6,081 nt of DNA from Bacillota bacterium (GTDB taxonomy: Bacteria; Bacillota_C; Negativicutes; JAEYSJ01), in assembly GCA_023434855.1 (NCBI GenBank), contig JAEYSJ010000328.1, positions 1-6,081 of the forward strand, given 5' to 3'. The notes beneath the pieces were generated by a model. The model worked only from the letters and a program-made list of their open reading frames with translations. It made no database searches and had not been told where the DNA came from. Shown one piece after another: positions 5,580-6,081 of this stretch. The position numbers were made by a program, and so were the translations under genes. Numbering within the stretch: position 1 is the stretch's first letter; every line of letters starts with the position of its first letter.

Positions 5580-6005
5580 ATGGGTTTTAAATTGAAAATT
5601 GAAGGCGTTGAAAATATTGAATTGGGCCTGGCGAGTCTCAAAACTGTCCAATTGAAAACAGACATACCCATCGATTCCAACGCCCGTTCCACTGACTTAG
5701 GGTCCACCCTGACGATCACCGGAAAAATACTGGCAGCCGTCGATGGCGGGAATGCCGATGACACTATGAAGCTTACCCAATGGTCGCTGGTACCGGCCGA
5801 AAAGGCTGATTGCTACCGGAAGGCGACAGTTGAAGTGCTTGCTGCTGATCAAGTTGTTCGGAAAATATATTTCCCCAATGCCTTTGTTGTTGACTACAAT
5901 GAAAACTACGGCGATACCCAGGGAACAGGTACTTTTGACCTGGTTATCAGGCAGAAAAAAGACAAAATGCCTGATGTAAAAGTTGAAGGCGGCTACAACG
6001 CCTAA
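5580..6005 (+). CDS. Hcp/TssD-like tail-tube protein, second paralog (141 aa)
   Basis: Same length and ungapped alignment with the preceding gene; by hand count about 102 of 141 residues are identical (72%). Conserved blocks are DSNARSTDLG, ITGKILAAVDG, AEKADCYRK, ADQVVRK, FPNAFVVDY and the closing EGGY. Differences cluster at residues 17-31 and 41-46 and in strands near 114-124, where ring-stacking or lumen contacts could differ. The start is ATG 5580 by homology; an in-frame TTG at 5571 is rejected because it would add three residues absent from the paralog. The SD AAAGGA (5565-5570) is weaker than its neighbour's AGGAGG, suggesting lower output. The gap of 60 bases shows no terminator, so both are probably co-transcribed. 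It is a diverged tandem duplicate: possibly a minor ring, a tube cap next to baseplate or spike, or an effector-specific carrier. Confidence 0.72.
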   Translation: MGFKLKIEGVENIELGLASLKTVQLKTDIPIDSNARSTDLGSTLTITGKILAAVDGGNADDTMKLTQWSLVPAEKADCYRKATVEVLAADQVVRKIYFPNAFVVDYNENYGDTQGTGTFDLVIRQKKDKMPDVKVEGGYNA

Positions 6006-6009
6006 AACA

Positions 6010-6043
6010 TAACCGGAAGGGGGCAAATCCCTCCTTCCGGTTA
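6010..6043 (+). terminator. Strong hairpin after the second tube gene, T-tract missing
   Basis: A 14-bp stem (6010-6023 with 6030-6043, one G-U) encloses the loop CAAATC. It is followed by CTAGGTATTA instead of a T-run. It may be a partial terminator or a 3' stabiliser that protects tube mRNA from exonucleases while allowing some read-through into the gene at 6072. Confidence 0.6.
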
Positions 6044-6071
6044 CTAGGTATTACTATGAAGGAAATTACAT

Positions 6072-6081
6072 ATGAAAAATA
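6072..6081 (+). CDS. Start of a further gene, cut by the window edge
   Basis: ATG 6072 is preceded by AGGAA (6060-6064) at seven bases. Only Met-Lys-Asn and one further base are visible, so nothing can be said of its function. It suggests that the operon continues to the right, past the hairpin at 6010-6043. An alternative ATG at 6056 in another frame lacks a good SD. Confidence 0.5.

Noticed and set aside
5094..6005. Annotation of the 141-aa proteins as proteases
   Set aside because: The label is attached to relatives in my memory, but no catalytic triad, zinc motif or signal peptide is visible; size and strand pattern fit tube proteins better.
1..6081. CRISPR array or insertion sequence
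   Set aside because: No regularly spaced direct repeats and no transposase frame or terminal inverted repeats were seen on either strand.

Overview
The window looks like Bacillota (Firmicutes) DNA of moderate-to-low G+C with AT-rich spacers. The grounds are strong GGAGG-type ribosome binding sites, a Hol_Tox-like type I toxin with its antisense RNA, and tail-tube paralogs of a kind I associate with Clostridia and Negativicutes. A diderm Negativicute would fit, but nothing here proves the lineage.

Layout. Positions 1-130 hold a complete tRNA-Arg(ACG) and its terminator. Positions 240-560 hold a compact type I toxin-antitoxin module: a 24-codon hydrophobic toxin with its Shine-Dalgarno locked in a hairpin, a terminator, and a convergent antisense RNA gene with a near-consensus promoter. 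Positions 560-950 contain no convincing gene but are rich in RNA or DNA structure: two crossing or alternative pairings at 591-652, a 31-bp hairpin at 670-735, and an AT-rich leader with an orphan ribosome binding site. From about 950 to the end, all genes lie on the + strand: a secreted or anchored VWA protein, a 724-residue protein I read as a contractile-sheath subunit, two tandem 141-residue Hcp/TssD-like tube proteins, and the first codons of another gene at the right edge.

Interpretation. Sheath plus tube is the core of a contractile injection system (phage tail, T6SS, eCIS family). Here the sheath gene seems to combine a TssB/VipA-like segment with a TssC/phage-sheath-like segment in one polypeptide. 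It is led by a VWA-TM-FHA-like protein that recalls the VWA and FHA modules of T6SS post-translational control (PpkA, Fha). I take this to be the 5' end of a non-canonical contractile injection operon in a Gram-positive-type genome. Baseplate, spike, ATPase and effector genes would have to lie downstream of the window. Hairpins before the first tube gene and after the second may set the sheath:tube ratio. These assignments come from reading motifs by eye, without any database search.
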